A stretch of DNA of 64,000 bases, taken from positions 32,754 to 96,753 of the forward strand of contig NZ_JACBJQ010000023.1 of assembly GCF_013404075.1 (NCBI RefSeq). The letters run 5' to 3'. The DNA comes from Mycolicibacterium vinylchloridicum (lineage in GTDB: Bacteria > Actinomycetota > Actinomycetes > Mycobacteriales > Mycobacteriaceae). The position numbers and the translations under genes are program-made. Positions 25,788 to 33,656 of this stretch are shown here, piece after piece. A model generated the notes under the pieces. The model was not told where the DNA came from and did not search any database. It saw only the letters and a list, made by a program, of their open reading frames with translations. Numbering within the stretch: the first letter of the stretch is position 1; every line of letters begins with the position of its first letter.

Positions 25788-26590
25788 CGCACCTGGACCC
25801 AGGCCGTGATCTGCGGCGGCATCATGATGCTGGCCTTCGCAGCGGACATTTCGCGTTGCAGCAGCGACAGCATGTCGTCGGGGGCCGGCACATCGGCGGT
25901 GAGCCCCAGCCCGTCGGCGATCGGATACACCAGCCGCCAGATCTCGGCGGCGTAGGTCAGCAGGTCGATGTCGTCGGCACCGCCCATCGGCGCACCTACC
26001 GCCATCCGCGGGATGCCCAGCCCGGCTTCCTGGAATAGTGCGCCGAGCTTGGGCCCGAACGAGATGTCGAGCCCGAGCGCTTCGAACGACCGCGCCACGG
26101 CGTCGGTGACCGTGCGGAACATCGGGATCTCGGGATAGCTGTGCACCGAGACGATGTCGTTCTCGGCGAAGGCGACGACGCCGCCGGGCCGGACCAGTCC
26201 GGCGAGCCGGCGAAGCGCGGCGACCGGGTCGGGCAGGTGCATGAGGATCAGCCGCCCGATGACGGCGTCGACCGGCTCCTCGAGCACCAGCTCGTCGAGC
26301 GCGGACTGGGTGAACGACACGTTGGTCCTGCCCTGTTCTGCGGCGCGGGAACGGGCCAGGTGCACGATGTCGGCGGCGTCGACGCCGTGGACCGAGCCAT
26401 TCGGCCCGACGATTTCGGCGGCCAGGAACGAGACGTCGCCGGGACCGGAGCCGACGTCGAGGACCTGCATCCCCGGCTTCAGACCCGCCATCAGCAATGC
26501 GTGTCTGGTGTCGGCCCGGTACACCCTGCCCTGGAGCAGCAGCCGGCGTACCTCGCTGTCCTCGTGTCCGAGCGTGTAGGTGGTGCTCAT
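25784..26590 (-). CDS. SAM-dependent class I methyltransferase
   Basis: A 268-residue methyltransferase of the UbiE/ubiquinone-type superfamily. Motif I LKPGMQVLDVGSGPGDVSFL, the acidic loop VHGVDAA and motif near DAVIGRLILMHLPDPVAAL and GVVAFAENDIV are clear. A start of MSTTYTLGHEDSEVRRLL is preceded by a GGACCATTCC region. It is divergent from the TetR gene across the operator array and is the likely target of that repressor. The substrate is unknown. Confidence 0.85.
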   Translation of the reverse strand: MSTTYTLGHEDSEVRRLLLQGRVYRADTRHALLMAGLKPGMQVLDVGSGPGDVSFLAAEIVGPNGSVHGVDAADIVHLARSRAAEQGRTNVSFTQSALDELVLEEPVDAVIGRLILMHLPDPVAALRRLAGLVRPGGVVAFAENDIVSVHSYPEIPMFRTVTDAVARSFEALGLDISFGPKLGALFQEAGLGIPRMAVGAPMGGADDIDLLTYAAEIWRLVYPIADGLGLTADVPAPDDMLSLLQREMSAAKASIMMPPQITAWVQVR

Positions 26591-26622
26591 GGAATGGTCC
26601 TCCGTTCGCGTGACCCCTCGCG

Positions 26623-26713
26623 CTAGACTAAATCGTCTAGACGTAGTGGTCTAGACGATGTGGTCTAGCCCACATAAATTGGACGATGTGGTCTAGTCCA
26701 CTAGGTCTAGTGG
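26623..26713. promoter_or_regulatory. Dense GTCTAG operator array between methyltransferase and TetR genes
   Basis: The intergenic region holds at least six copies of the half-site GTCTAG or CTAGAC: CTAGAC at 26623-26628; the 10-base palindrome CGTCTAGACG at 26634-26643; GTCTAGAC at 26649-26656; and GTCTAG at 26663-26668, 26691-26696 and 26705-26710. Two further features are a 14-base direct repeat ACGATGTGGTCTAG (26655-26668, 26683-26696) and an inverted repeat CCACTAG-GT-CTAGTGG (26698-26713). The array lies between divergent promoters, as expected for an autoregulating TetR operator with cooperative binding. Confidence 0.8.
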
Positions 26714-26775
26714 TCGGCGAAACCGCCCTATAGTGGAAAAGCCGACTTCAACGGCACATATCGAAGGCGGTACGC

Positions 26776-27417
26776 ATGGCAACCCAGGAAGCGGTCCTCC
26801 CACACAAGGAGCGGCTGCTGCGCGCTGGGATCAAGCTGTTCTACGAAAACGGCTTCCACGGGACCACGATCGACGCCGTCTTGGCCGAGGCGGGCGTGCC
26901 GAAGGGGTCCTTCTATCACCACTTCGGATCCAAGGACGCGTTCGCACAAGCCGTCCTGGACCGCTACATCCAGTTCCAGGGCCAGCTGTTCACGACGTGG
27001 TTCGCCCGCACCGACCTGTCCACGGTCGAGCAACTGACCGGCTACTTCACGGACATGTCGCAGATCTTCATCAAGTCCGGCTTCCAGACCGCGTGCCTGA
27101 CCGGAAAGTTCTCCACCGAGATGGGCGCGACGTCCGACTACTTCCGGCCGCAGCTGGCCACCCAGATCGCGATGTGGAAGTCACAGCTTTCCACGCTGCT
27201 GACCGCGGGCCAGGAGCGCGGCGACATCCGCAGCGACCGCCCCGCCGGAGACCTCGCCGACGCCGTGCTGGCGCTGATCCAGGGCGCATTCGTGCTGACC
27301 CTGTCGACCCGGGACGAGCGCACCCTGACCACGGTGTGTGCGACCATCAGAGAGCTCGTCGAGCCGACGAACCGCGATAGCGGGCAGCGTGTCGCTGCGC
27401 CGGGTATAGAGTCGTAG
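26776..27417 (+). CDS. TetR-family transcriptional regulator
   Basis: A 213-residue TetR regulator. The N-terminal helix-turn-helix is typical (LRAGIKLFYENGFHGTTIDAVLAEAGVPKGSFYHHFGSKDAF), with a C-terminal ligand-binding domain of the TetR_C_6-like type (GCLTGKFSTE-like region CLTGKFSTEMGATSDYFRPQL). It sits just downstream of the GTCTAG array and probably represses itself and the divergent methyltransferase gene. Start ATG 26776. Confidence 0.92.
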   Translation: MATQEAVLPHKERLLRAGIKLFYENGFHGTTIDAVLAEAGVPKGSFYHHFGSKDAFAQAVLDRYIQFQGQLFTTWFARTDLSTVEQLTGYFTDMSQIFIKSGFQTACLTGKFSTEMGATSDYFRPQLATQIAMWKSQLSTLLTAGQERGDIRSDRPAGDLADAVLALIQGAFVLTLSTRDERTLTTVCATIRELVEPTNRDSGQRVAAPGIES

Positions 27418-27519
27418 TAATCCGTTCGCGCTCAGCATCAGTCGCAGTCCGTGGATAGGCCCGCCGATCTGTGAGGACGCAGTGATGGACGATTTCGATA
27501 TTTCCTGCGCGGTTTTGTT

Positions 27520-28029
27520 GTGAACGGCATGCGTGGATCGCGCCGCACCGCCAGCCCCATTCGACTCAGCCTCAATCCGGTCCTCGGTGGTGACATCGAC
27601 GGGGCGTGGTGGCCGCGATCCGAGGCCCTGGCCAGGGAGCTTCCCGACCTCATCGAGGCGCTGCATGTGCCGTTGGGTGAGATTCTCGACATCAACATCA
27701 ACTGGTCGGCGACCACCACCGCGCCGATCTTGGACTCCAAGTTCGCGACCGCGACCCGCAGTATGGGGTGGAACGATCGGCGCCACCGCATCATGGTCGT
27801 GGTCGGCCGAAACGGGTGTGCCCGCCTGCTCGTCATCCCGCAAACGACAACTCAGGCGCTCGGCTGGATGGTGATGAGGCAGGCGGCCGCCATGCCCGGT
27901 CTCGATGAGGGGCCGGACGTACCCGAGTACGCGGTCGCGGATCGCGTGGTGCGTGCGGCGCGGGCGGAGAGTGCGTCCTCGGTGGGTCGCTCGCTGCACT
28001 CTCCTGTTGCCGGCGGGGCGCTAGACTGA
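27520..28029 (+). CDS. DUF5994-type protein
   Basis: A 169-residue protein that resembles the DUF5994 family common in mycobacteria. It has the stretch IRLSLNPVLGGDIDGAWWPRS, LPDLIEALHVPLGEILDININW and RHRIMVVVGRNGCARLLVIPQ. Start GTG 27520 (an ATG at 27529 is an alternative) and no strong ribosome site. No catalytic motif or membrane segment. It ends next to a strong bidirectional terminator, so transcription from here stops before the convergent cold-shock gene. Function unknown. Confidence 0.75.
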   Translation: MNGMRGSRRTASPIRLSLNPVLGGDIDGAWWPRSEALARELPDLIEALHVPLGEILDININWSATTTAPILDSKFATATRSMGWNDRRHRIMVVVGRNGCARLLVIPQTTTQALGWMVMRQAAAMPGLDEGPDVPEYAVADRVVRAARAESASSVGRSLHSPVAGGALD

Positions 28030-28036
28030 CCAAAAG

Positions 28037-28073
28037 CCAAGGGCTGGTACGGCATTGCCGTACCAGCCCTTGG
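28037..28073. terminator. Bidirectional hairpin terminator
   Basis: A perfect 17-base stem, CCAAGGGCTGGTACGGC (28037-28053) with its complement at 28057-28073 and a 3-base ATT loop. It is followed by T-rich TTAGTTTT on the plus strand and by CTTTTGG on the minus strand. It sits between the convergent DUF5994 and cold-shock genes and can serve both. Confidence 0.88.
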
Positions 28074-28090
28074 TTAGTTTTGGGGTCCGG

Positions 28091-28294
28091 TCAGACCGCA
28101 GAAACCTGCGTCGCCTGGGGGCCCTTGGGTCCCTGTCCGACCTCGAACTGAACTCGCTGGTTCTCCTCGAGCGACTTGTAGCCGCTGCCCTGGATTTCCG
28201 AGTAGTGAACGAACAGATCCTGGTCGCCACTGTCGGGAGCGATGAAGCCGAAGCCCTTTTCGCCGTTGAACCATTTCACAGTTCCCTGTGCCAT
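28091..28294 (-). CDS. cspA: Cold-shock domain RNA chaperone
   Basis: A 67-residue single cold-shock domain protein. The RNA-binding motifs RNP1 (KGFGFI) and RNP2 (DLFVHYSEI) are intact within GTVKWFNGEKGFGFI. Length is that of CspA/CspB of actinobacteria. A purine-rich ribosome site (AGAAGAAAG) precedes ATG 28294. It acts as an RNA or single-stranded DNA chaperone during cold shock or growth. It lies downstream of a DEAD-box helicase gene on the same strand, a functional pairing often seen in cold adaptation. Confidence 0.95.
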   Translation of the reverse strand: MAQGTVKWFNGEKGFGFIAPDSGDQDLFVHYSEIQGSGYKSLEENQRVQFEVGQGPKGPQATQVSAV

Positions 28295-28318
28295 CTATCT
28301 TTCTTCTCTCATTCAGAT

Positions 28319-28336
28319 GGATGTCGTAAAACATCC
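28319..28336 (-). other. Stem-loop in the cspA leader
   Basis: GGATGT (28319-28324) and ACATCC (28331-28336) pair around a 6-base loop, 25 bases upstream of the cold-shock protein start. A 5' leader structure is common on cold-shock mRNAs and can act as a temperature switch. No T-tract follows, so it is not an obvious terminator. Function is inferred only. Confidence 0.35.
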
Positions 28337-28370
28337 GCTGCTCGAACCGGCGGGACCGCCGGAACGAAAT

Positions 28371-29702
28371 CTACTTGGCGCCCACCGCGGAGCGCGGCCG
28401 GCGGGAGCGCCGACGGCCACCCTGGCTGGGCTGCCCGCCGCCGCCCTGACGGGCCTGGCCGCCACCGGGCCGGCGTTGGGCGGGGGCGCGACGCTGCTGC
28501 TGCACGGGCGCCGGCGCCGCCGGCGGGGCCTGGTACGGAGCAACCTCGCCGACGAGTGCCTGGACCGGCTCGGAATCGGCTGAAACCTGTTGCGGCGTCG
28601 CCTTGATACCGGCCTTGCGTAGAAGCGCCTGCGTATCGCGGCGCTGCTCGGGCAGAACCACGGTCACCACGTCACCGGCCCGTCCCGCTCGCGCGGTCCG
28701 ACCCGAGCGGTGCAGGTACGCCTTGTGCTCGGCGGGCGGATCGATGTGCACCACGAGCTCCACGTCGTCGACGTGGACACCGCGCGCAGCGATGTCGGTG
28801 GCGACCAACACCCGCGCGGTACCGGCGGCAAAAGCCGCCAGGTTGCGGTCGCGAGCAGGCTGAGAAAGGTTGCCGTGCAAGTCAACTGACGGAATACCGG
28901 CCTGCGTGAGCTGCTTGGCCAGCTTGCGGGCGTGATGCTTGGTGCGCAGGAACAGGATTCGCCGTCCGGTACCGGACGCCAGCGTGTGCACCAGATCCTT
29001 CTTGGCGTCGGCGCTGGCCACATGGAACACGTGATGGGTCATCGCGTCCACCGGCGACTGGTCGGAGTCGACCGCGTGCGACACCTGGTTGCGCAGGAAT
29101 CGGGTGACCAGCTTGTCGACGCCGTTGTCCAGCGTCGCCGAGAACAGCAACCGCTGCCCGCCGGCCGGCGTGGCCGCCAGGATCCTGGTGACGCCGGGCA
29201 GGAAGCCCAGGTCGGCCATGTGGTCGGCCTCGTCGATCACCGTGATCTCGACGGCGTCGAGGGTGATCAGGCGCTGGCGCATCAGGTCTTCGAGCCGGCC
29301 CGGGCAGGCGACGACGATATCGACACCGGCCTGCAGCGCCTTGACCTGCTTGTTCTGCGGTACTCCGCCGAAGATGGTGGTGACCCGCAACCCGGACGCC
29401 TCTGCCAGCGGTTGCAGCGCGGCGGTGATCTGGGTGGCCAGCTCACGGGTGGGTGCCAGCACCAGACCCGAGGGCCGCGACGCACGTCGCGTGGTACCGG
29501 TCAGCCGGCTGACCAGCGGAATGGAGAACGCCAGCGTCTTGCCGCTGCCGGTCTTGCCCCGGCCCAGCACGTCGCGACCGGCCAGTGTGTCTGGCAGCGT
29601 CGAGACCTGGATCGGGAAGGGATGGGTGATTCCGTTGTCGGACAGGGCGCGCACCAGGGGTGCGGGCACGCCGAGGTCCGCAAAGGATTGTTCGGTTGTC
29701 AT
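28371..29702 (-). CDS. DEAD-box ATP-dependent RNA helicase, RhlE-like
   Basis: A 443-residue helicase with a basic, Gly/Arg/Gln-rich C-terminal tail suited to RNA binding. Motifs: Q-motif region FPIQVSTLP, Walker A GRGKTGSGKTLAF, PTRELA, DEAD (VIDEADHMADLGF), SAT (LLFSATLDNGVD) and HRSGRTARAG. I chose ATG 29702 (MTTEQSFADLGVPAPL), the family start; the frame stays open to 31004 but the added region overlaps the ketosynthase gene and is a shadow. It likely unwinds RNA in ribosome assembly or mRNA decay. A 267-base leader (29703-29969) has no gene. Confidence 0.93.
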   Translation of the reverse strand: MTTEQSFADLGVPAPLVRALSDNGITHPFPIQVSTLPDTLAGRDVLGRGKTGSGKTLAFSIPLVSRLTGTTRRASRPSGLVLAPTRELATQITAALQPLAEASGLRVTTIFGGVPQNKQVKALQAGVDIVVACPGRLEDLMRQRLITLDAVEITVIDEADHMADLGFLPGVTRILAATPAGGQRLLFSATLDNGVDKLVTRFLRNQVSHAVDSDQSPVDAMTHHVFHVASADAKKDLVHTLASGTGRRILFLRTKHHARKLAKQLTQAGIPSVDLHGNLSQPARDRNLAAFAAGTARVLVATDIAARGVHVDDVELVVHIDPPAEHKAYLHRSGRTARAGRAGDVVTVVLPEQRRDTQALLRKAGIKATPQQVSADSEPVQALVGEVAPYQAPPAAPAPVQQQRRAPAQRRPGGGQARQGGGGQPSQGGRRRSRRPRSAVGAK

Positions 29703-29969
29703 GGTGCCTTTCGGGCATCGGGTATGTGGCGAGATTGCCGGTGGGCAAAATCGATCGCCGCGAGACTGTGTGCTTGGGGGCACTACATCAGCTGAACTCG
29801 GTTTCCGGATTCCGGAAGTGCCGGTGAAGTGAAGGTGTTCCACGACGCGGTTGACGACTTCTTCGTGACGCCAACGTTGCGACCAGCATAGCAGTACCGG
29901 GCAGGTTATAAATCCCGCGCAGGAGGGTATGCCGCGCGTCACACGACGCCATCGAAGGGCCAACCGGGG

Positions 29970-31220
29970 ATGACAGCATTGCGGACGGGTGAGGGTCTCA
30001 CCGATGTCGTGGTCACCGCGGTGACCTCGACCACCGCGTTGGCTCCCGACGCCGAGGAGACCTGGCATCAACTGCTCGAGGGCAGTAGCGGTATTCGTCA
30101 GCTCGACAAGTGGTTTGTCAGCGAGTGCGAATCGCCCGTACGCATCGGCGGAGCCCTGCGCGAGGACTTCGACCAGGAGCTCAACCGCGTCGAGCTTCGG
30201 CGCCTGTCCTACCTGGGCAAGATGGCCACCGTCTTGGGTCGGCGGCTGTGGGCGGCGGCCGGCTCGCCCGACGTCGATACCCGTCGGTTGCTGGTCTCGA
30301 TCGGACTCGCTCTGGGCACTACCGAAGAGATCGCCCGGCAGTTCGGCGCTTTTGAGGCGCGCGGCCTGCGGGCGATGTCGCCGCTGGCGATCCAGATGTA
30401 CATGCCGAACGCGCCCGCTGCCGCGGTAGGGCTGCAACGAAGCGCCAAAGCCGGCGTGATCGCCCCGGTGATGGCCGACGCATCCGGGTCCGGCGCGATC
30501 GCACAGGCATGGCGGCACATTGTCATGGGCGAGGCCGATATCGCGATCTGCGGCGCGGTCGAGACGTGGGTCGAAGCCGTTCCGGTCGCCGCGTTCAACG
30601 AGCTGGGCCTGATGTCCACCAACAACGACGATCCGCCCGGCGCCTGTCGTCCTTTCGATCGGTATCGGGAGGGCATGGTGCTCGGCGAAGGCGGCGCGTT
30701 GATGCTCATCGAAACCGAAGCGCACGCGAAGGCCCGAGGTGCGCCGATCCTGGCCCGCCTCATGGGTGCATCGACGAACTGCGACGCCCACGACGCCGTC
30801 CAACCGGACCCCACCGGTGAAACCGCCGCAGCCGCCATCGCCCGCGCGGTCGACTTGGCCGGGCTGCAGCCAGCCGACATCGATCACGTCAATGCGCACG
30901 CCACCGGCACGACCCTCGGCGACCTCGCCGAGGCCCGCGCCATCCGCCGCGCGCTCGGGGGTCATGACCCCGCGGTCTATGCGCCCAAAGCCGCTCTGGG
31001 GCATTCACTTGGTGCCGCGGGAGCTGTGGAGGCAGTGCTGACCGTGCAGGCCTTGCGCGACGGCGTTGTTCCGGCGACGCGCAACGTCAAAGTCGTCGAT
31101 CCCGAGATCGGTCTGGACGTGGTGGTCGACCAGCCGCGCCGCGGCGACTACCGCTATGCGATAAGCAATTCCATGGGCCTAGGCGGCTACAACGCGGTGC
31201 TGGCGTTCGGCGCCCCGTGA
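29970..31220 (+). CDS. KasA/KasB-like beta-ketoacyl-ACP synthase with Asp at the nucleophile position
   Basis: A 416-residue ketosynthase of the FabF/KasA family, the enzymes that extend meromycolate chains. Overall similarity is high: STNNDDPPGACRPFDRYREG, VLGEGGALMLIETE and HVNAHATGTTLGD are KasA-like. In the nucleophile elbow, where KasA has ACASG, this protein has ADASG: residue 170 is Asp, encoded by GAC at 30477-30479. The other catalytic residues H310, K340 and H345 (APKAALGHSLGA) are kept. It may be a decarboxylase, a chain-length factor-like partner of an active ketosynthase, or a scaffold. It ends exactly where a mycolate methyltransferase gene ends on the other strand. Confidence 0.9.
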   Translation: MTALRTGEGLTDVVVTAVTSTTALAPDAEETWHQLLEGSSGIRQLDKWFVSECESPVRIGGALREDFDQELNRVELRRLSYLGKMATVLGRRLWAAAGSPDVDTRRLLVSIGLALGTTEEIARQFGAFEARGLRAMSPLAIQMYMPNAPAAAVGLQRSAKAGVIAPVMADASGSGAIAQAWRHIVMGEADIAICGAVETWVEAVPVAAFNELGLMSTNNDDPPGACRPFDRYREGMVLGEGGALMLIETEAHAKARGAPILARLMGASTNCDAHDAVQPDPTGETAAAAIARAVDLAGLQPADIDHVNAHATGTTLGDLAEARAIRRALGGHDPAVYAPKAALGHSLGAAGAVEAVLTVQALRDGVVPATRNVKVVDPEIGLDVVVDQPRRGDYRYAISNSMGLGGYNAVLAFGAP

Positions 31221-32108
31221 TCAGCGCTTCACCAGGGTGAACTGTCCGACTTCGGATATTCCGCGGGCGAAGAAGTCCGAGCACCCCACGAGATAGCGCA
31301 TGTAGCGGTCGTAGACCTCGACCGAGGTCACGTCGATCGCCTGCTGGCGGGCGGCTTCCAACCGCTGTGACCAGATATCGAGGGTGCGTACGTAATGCGG
31401 CGTGAGGGAGTCCAGGTGAGCCACCGAAAACCCGGCCTGCTCGGCGAATTCGACGACGTCTTCGTCGCACGGCACCGCACCGCCCGGGAAGATCTCCTTG
31501 GCGATGAACCGCATGAACTTCAGGTCCGACATCACGATCGGGATGCCCAGCTCCGGCCAGCGTTTCAGCGGATGACCCATGATGGTCTGCAATACCATTC
31601 GCCCGTCATCGGGCATGACCCGATGGCAGGTGGTGAAGAATGCCGCGTACCGGTCTTTCGGAAACGCCTCGAACGCTTCGATACTCACGATCCGGTCGAC
31701 CGGCTGGTCGAATTCTTCCCAGCCGCGCAACAGGATTTGCCGTGACCGATCGGTCTCGACAGCGTCGAGTAGCTGTTGGCCCAGGGCGCACTGATTGCGG
31801 CTCAACGTCAATCCGAGTGCGTTCGTGTCGAAACTTTGCACGGCGCGCTTCATCGCCGAGCCCCAGCCGCAGCCGATATCGAGCAGGGTCATCCCGGGTC
31901 GTAGATCCAACTTGCCCAATGCCAGATCGATTTTCGCGAGCTGGGCATCTTCCAGCGTCATGTCGTCGCGTTCGAAGTACGCGCAGCTGTACGTCCGCGA
32001 CGGGTCCTGGAACAGTCCGAAGAAGTCGTTCGAGATGTCGTAATGCGCCTGGACATCCTCGTATGCTGGCCTCAACTGTGTTGAGCCGGAACCACTTTCC
32101 GTCACCAC
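31221..32108 (-). CDS. Mycolic acid methyltransferase (UmaA/MmaA type)
   Basis: A 295-residue SAM methyltransferase of the cyclopropane-mycolate synthase family. Features: HYDISNDFFGLFQDPSRTYS, CAYFERDDMTLEDAQ, SAM motif LLDIGCGWG and EIFPGG. The normal GAFEHF stretch is SIEAFEAF, resembling MmaA1/UmaA, and position 174 is Gln (MVLQTI) where cyclopropanating enzymes have His of LLHT; MmaA3/MmaA4-type enzymes also carry Gln there as far as I recall. It may methylate or oxygenate mycolates. It starts at GTG 32108, 10 bases after the second methyltransferase gene, likely in one operon. Exact product is uncertain. Confidence 0.87.
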   Translation of the reverse strand: MVTESGSGSTQLRPAYEDVQAHYDISNDFFGLFQDPSRTYSCAYFERDDMTLEDAQLAKIDLALGKLDLRPGMTLLDIGCGWGSAMKRAVQSFDTNALGLTLSRNQCALGQQLLDAVETDRSRQILLRGWEEFDQPVDRIVSIEAFEAFPKDRYAAFFTTCHRVMPDDGRMVLQTIMGHPLKRWPELGIPIVMSDLKFMRFIAKEIFPGGAVPCDEDVVEFAEQAGFSVAHLDSLTPHYVRTLDIWSQRLEAARQQAIDVTSVEVYDRYMRYLVGCSDFFARGISEVGQFTLVKR

Positions 32109-32118
32109 GACCTCCAGG

Positions 32119-33030
32119 CTAGCTCACTGACTTTTGGCACGTGAACTGGCAAACGTCGGTGTAGCCGGTCCGGAAGAGATCGGCGCATCCGGTCAGGTAC
32201 TTGTGGAAGCGTTCGTAAACGGCTTCTGAGGTGATCGCGACGGCCTCGTCGTGCTTGGCTTCCAGGTTGGCTGCCCAGGTGTCCAGTGTGCGGGCGTAGT
32301 GCGGCTGCAGATGTTGTTCGCGAGTGACGTCATAGCCGGCCGTCACGGCATGCTGCCTGACCATCGACGCCAGCGGCAGCCGGCCACCGGGGTAGATCTC
32401 GTCCATGATGAATTTGATGAACCGCACCCGCGACATGGTCAGCGGCAAGCCCTTGGCTTTGATCTCAGCGTCCTCGGGAATGATGATCGTGTGTAGCAGC
32501 ATCGCCCCGTCATCGGGCAGCCAGCTGAACGTCTTCTTGAAGTAGTCGTCGTACTTGTTGAACCCGAAATGCTCGAAGGCGCCGATCGATACGATCCGGT
32601 CTACCTTGCCGTCGAACTCCTCCCATGGCTGCAGTCGGACTTCCATGCTGCGACCGGTGTCGATGTTCGGGAATCGGTTCTGCTCGATGTGCTGCTTCTG
32701 GTTCTCCGACAACGTCAGCCCGATGACGTTCACGTCGTACTTCTCCACAGCGCGCTGGATGGTCGAGCCCCAGCCGCAGCCGATGTCCAGCAGTGTCATC
32801 CCCGGCTGTAGATCCAGCTTCCCCAACGACAGGTCGACCTTGGCCATCTGGGCTTCTTCGAGCGTCATGTCGTCACGCTCGAAAAATGCGCAGCTGTAGG
32901 TCTGGGTGGGGTCTTGCCAGAGCCTGAAGAACTCATTGGAGATGTCGTAGTGAAACTGAACTTCCTGCTTGTCCGAACCTCGCGTCTGCGACGCGGACTT
33001 GGACAGCCACAGAGACTCCGCATTCGACAT
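32119..33030 (-). CDS. Cyclopropane mycolic acid synthase-type methyltransferase (CmaA/MmaA2 type)
   Basis: A 303-residue SAM methyltransferase that should add cis-cyclopropane or methyl groups to meromycolate double bonds. HYDISNEFFRLWQDPTQTYS, the CAFFERDDMTLEEAQ motif, LLDIGCGWGS, SIGAFEHFG (E153) and MLLHTI (H180) are in canonical form. The CADLF region at the C-terminus is intact. It is the first gene of a two-gene minus-strand operon and is divergent from the 33096 methyltransferase. Confidence 0.9.
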   Translation of the reverse strand: MSNAESLWLSKSASQTRGSDKQEVQFHYDISNEFFRLWQDPTQTYSCAFFERDDMTLEEAQMAKVDLSLGKLDLQPGMTLLDIGCGWGSTIQRAVEKYDVNVIGLTLSENQKQHIEQNRFPNIDTGRSMEVRLQPWEEFDGKVDRIVSIGAFEHFGFNKYDDYFKKTFSWLPDDGAMLLHTIIIPEDAEIKAKGLPLTMSRVRFIKFIMDEIYPGGRLPLASMVRQHAVTAGYDVTREQHLQPHYARTLDTWAANLEAKHDEAVAITSEAVYERFHKYLTGCADLFRTGYTDVCQFTCQKSVS

Positions 33031-33095
33031 CCGTCGCGATTACCCGCTTATGAGAATCTCAATCCCCGCGGGGTGCACCGGTTCCGGCGTCTACC

Positions 33096-33656
33096 GTGAG
33101 CGACGTGGCCGAGGCTGATCGCGTCCGCTGGGACGAGAAGTACGCGAACAAGACCGGCGGTTCACCCCGCCTGCCCGACGTCTTCGCACCGTACGTCGAT
33201 GCCCTCCCGACGGCGGGTCGTGTGCTGGATCTGGCGTGTGGCGCCGGTGCGGCAGCGGTCTGGCTGGCCGAGCGCGGCTTGACGGTGTGGGGGGTCGACG
33301 TCTCTGCCGTCGCGATCGAGCGGGCGCAGGAGTTGGCGAACCGCCACGGGGTCAGCGAACGGTGCCGGTTCTGCGTCGCCGATCTCGACGAGGGTCTGCC
33401 GCCGGGGCCGCCGGTCGAGATGGTCCTTTGCCATCGGTTTCGCGACCCGCGGCTGTACCAGGCGATGGTGGACCTCTTGGCACCCGGCGGATTGCTGGCA
33501 ATCAGCGTGCTCAGCGAGGTGGGCGCGGAGCCGGGGTTTTTCCGGGCTGCAGCAGGGGAACTCGACGTCGCGTTCGCACGTCTGCAGGTGCTCGCCGCAG
33601 GCGAAGGCGACGGTCAGGCGTGGCTGCTGGCTCGGGTGAAAGGAGACCGGTCGTGA
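33096..33656 (+). CDS. Small SAM-dependent methyltransferase
   Basis: A 186-residue class I methyltransferase (TehB/thiopurine-like size). Motif I is LDLACGAGAAAVWLAERG, the acidic loop VWGVDVSAVAIERAQEL, and a post-motif GGLLAISVLSEVG. Start GTG 33096. It ends in GTGA with the next gene, so the two are translationally coupled. Substrate unknown. Confidence 0.85.
   Translation: MSDVAEADRVRWDEKYANKTGGSPRLPDVFAPYVDALPTAGRVLDLACGAGAAAVWLAERGLTVWGVDVSAVAIERAQELANRHGVSERCRFCVADLDEGLPPGPPVEMVLCHRFRDPRLYQAMVDLLAPGGLLAISVLSEVGAEPGFFRAAAGELDVAFARLQVLAAGEGDGQAWLLARVKGDRS

Noticed and set aside
28371..31004. An 877-residue minus-strand frame that extends the helicase upstream
   Set aside because: The part beyond 29702 lies antisense to the ketosynthase gene, contains no helicase-family sequence, and the family start MTTEQSFADLG is at 29702.
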